From Actinomycetes bacterium (GTDB lineage: Bacteria > Actinomycetota > Actinomycetes > Propionibacteriales > Propionibacteriaceae): DNA of 5,418 bases. This document shows positions 5,241 through 5,418 of this stretch, in pieces. Numbering within the stretch: position 1 is the stretch's first letter; the number at the start of each line of letters is the position of its first letter. Location: positions 1 through 5,418 of the forward strand of contig JAJYQH010000100.1 in NCBI GenBank assembly GCA_021794705.1. The letters are read 5' to 3'. The position numbers were made by a program, and so were the translations under genes. The notes under the pieces are model-generated. The model saw nothing but the letters and a program-made list of their open reading frames with translations, was not told the origin of the DNA and did not search any database.

Positions 5241-5417
5241 TCACCCGTCCAGCGCGAGACGGAAGCCCCGCAGTTCGTACCCGCTCACCAGGTCGTCCCA
5301 CCCGAGGTCGGGCTCGCGGACGATGCGCGGCCGGAGTTCCAGCAGCCTGGTCAACAGCACGTCGGCCTCGAGCAGGGCGAGCGGCTCCCCCGGGCAGCGG
5401 TGCGGCCCGTCGGAGAA
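5241..5417 (-). CDS. Cytochrome P450, C-terminal fragment (5' part beyond window)
   Basis: This frame enters from the right edge and ends in TGA at 5243-5241, giving the last 58 residues. It begins with the haem-binding signature FSDGPHRCPG, an exact F-x-x-G-x-H-x-C-x-G match; the cysteine codon at 5396-5394 encodes the axial thiolate ligand of the haem iron. EPLALLEADVLLTRLLEL follows, the start of the L helix. The chain closes with DDLVSGYELRGFRLALDG, the usual bacterial P450 end. The complete enzyme would be a soluble monooxygenase of about 400 residues needing ferredoxin and a reductase, neither visible here. It is the upstream gene of an operon with the glycosyltransferase, 5 bp apart, so its hydroxylated product may be the sugar acceptor. 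The truncation is by the window, not by mutation. Confidence 0.93.
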   Translation of the reverse strand, partial: FSDGPHRCPGEPLALLEADVLLTRLLELRPRIVREPDLGWDDLVSGYELRGFRLALDG

Positions 5418-5418
5418 G

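Noticed and set aside
5236..5301. ATG at 5301 as start of the glycosyltransferase
   Set aside because: It would overlap the P450 C-terminus and add an arginine-rich stretch; ATG 5235 follows directly after the P450 stop.

Overview
The window is a high-GC stretch with strong third-position G/C bias. Long antisense shadow ORFs, GTG/ATG starts, GntR/UTRA and MutT2-like proteins, and TANNNT-N6-ATG leaderless starts all fit an actinobacterium. The genus cannot be fixed from the sequence; a Pseudonocardiales or similar soil actinomycete is only a guess. No rRNA, tRNA, CRISPR array, transposase or attachment site is visible, and no gene-free stretch exceeds about 130 bp.

Left part (1-1809): a secreted lipoprotein of the RbsB-like sugar-binding family (minus strand, C-terminus cut by the window edge) is divergent from a complete GntR/HutC-family regulator with a UTRA effector domain (plus strand). 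The 132-bp divergent spacer is well organised. An AT-rich patch carries overlapping dyads (TGTCAGT-N4-ACTGACA and TTTGT-N4-ACAAA) directly on the predicted promoter of the binding-protein gene. A second, GC-rich dyad (CTGnGGACC-N5-GGTCCnCAG) lies over the promoter of the regulator, whose mRNA looks leaderless. The simplest reading is a ligand-responsive repressor controlling a carbohydrate ABC uptake operon and itself.

Middle (1843-3241, minus strand): a class I (Schiff-base) fructose-1,6-bisphosphate aldolase of the Staphylococcus Fda type converges on the regulator. Upstream of it is a MutT2-like Nudix hydrolase with an apparently leaderless start. The 103-bp gap between them has a tandem 8-bp repeat, a candidate -10 and a hairpin just upstream of the aldolase ribosome-binding site.

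Right part (3286-5418): a small class I SAM-dependent methyltransferase (plus) is preceded by a potentially structured leader. It converges on, and overlaps by 60 bp, a GT1/MGT-type glycosyltransferase (minus). The glycosyltransferase lies 5 bp downstream of the C-terminal end of a cytochrome P450 cut by the right edge. The P450-glycosyltransferase pair looks like a hydroxylate-then-glycosylate tailoring or detoxification unit of unknown substrate.

I see no clearly new defence or mobile system. The points most worth checking are the operator layout, the structured leader and the P450-glycosyltransferase pair.
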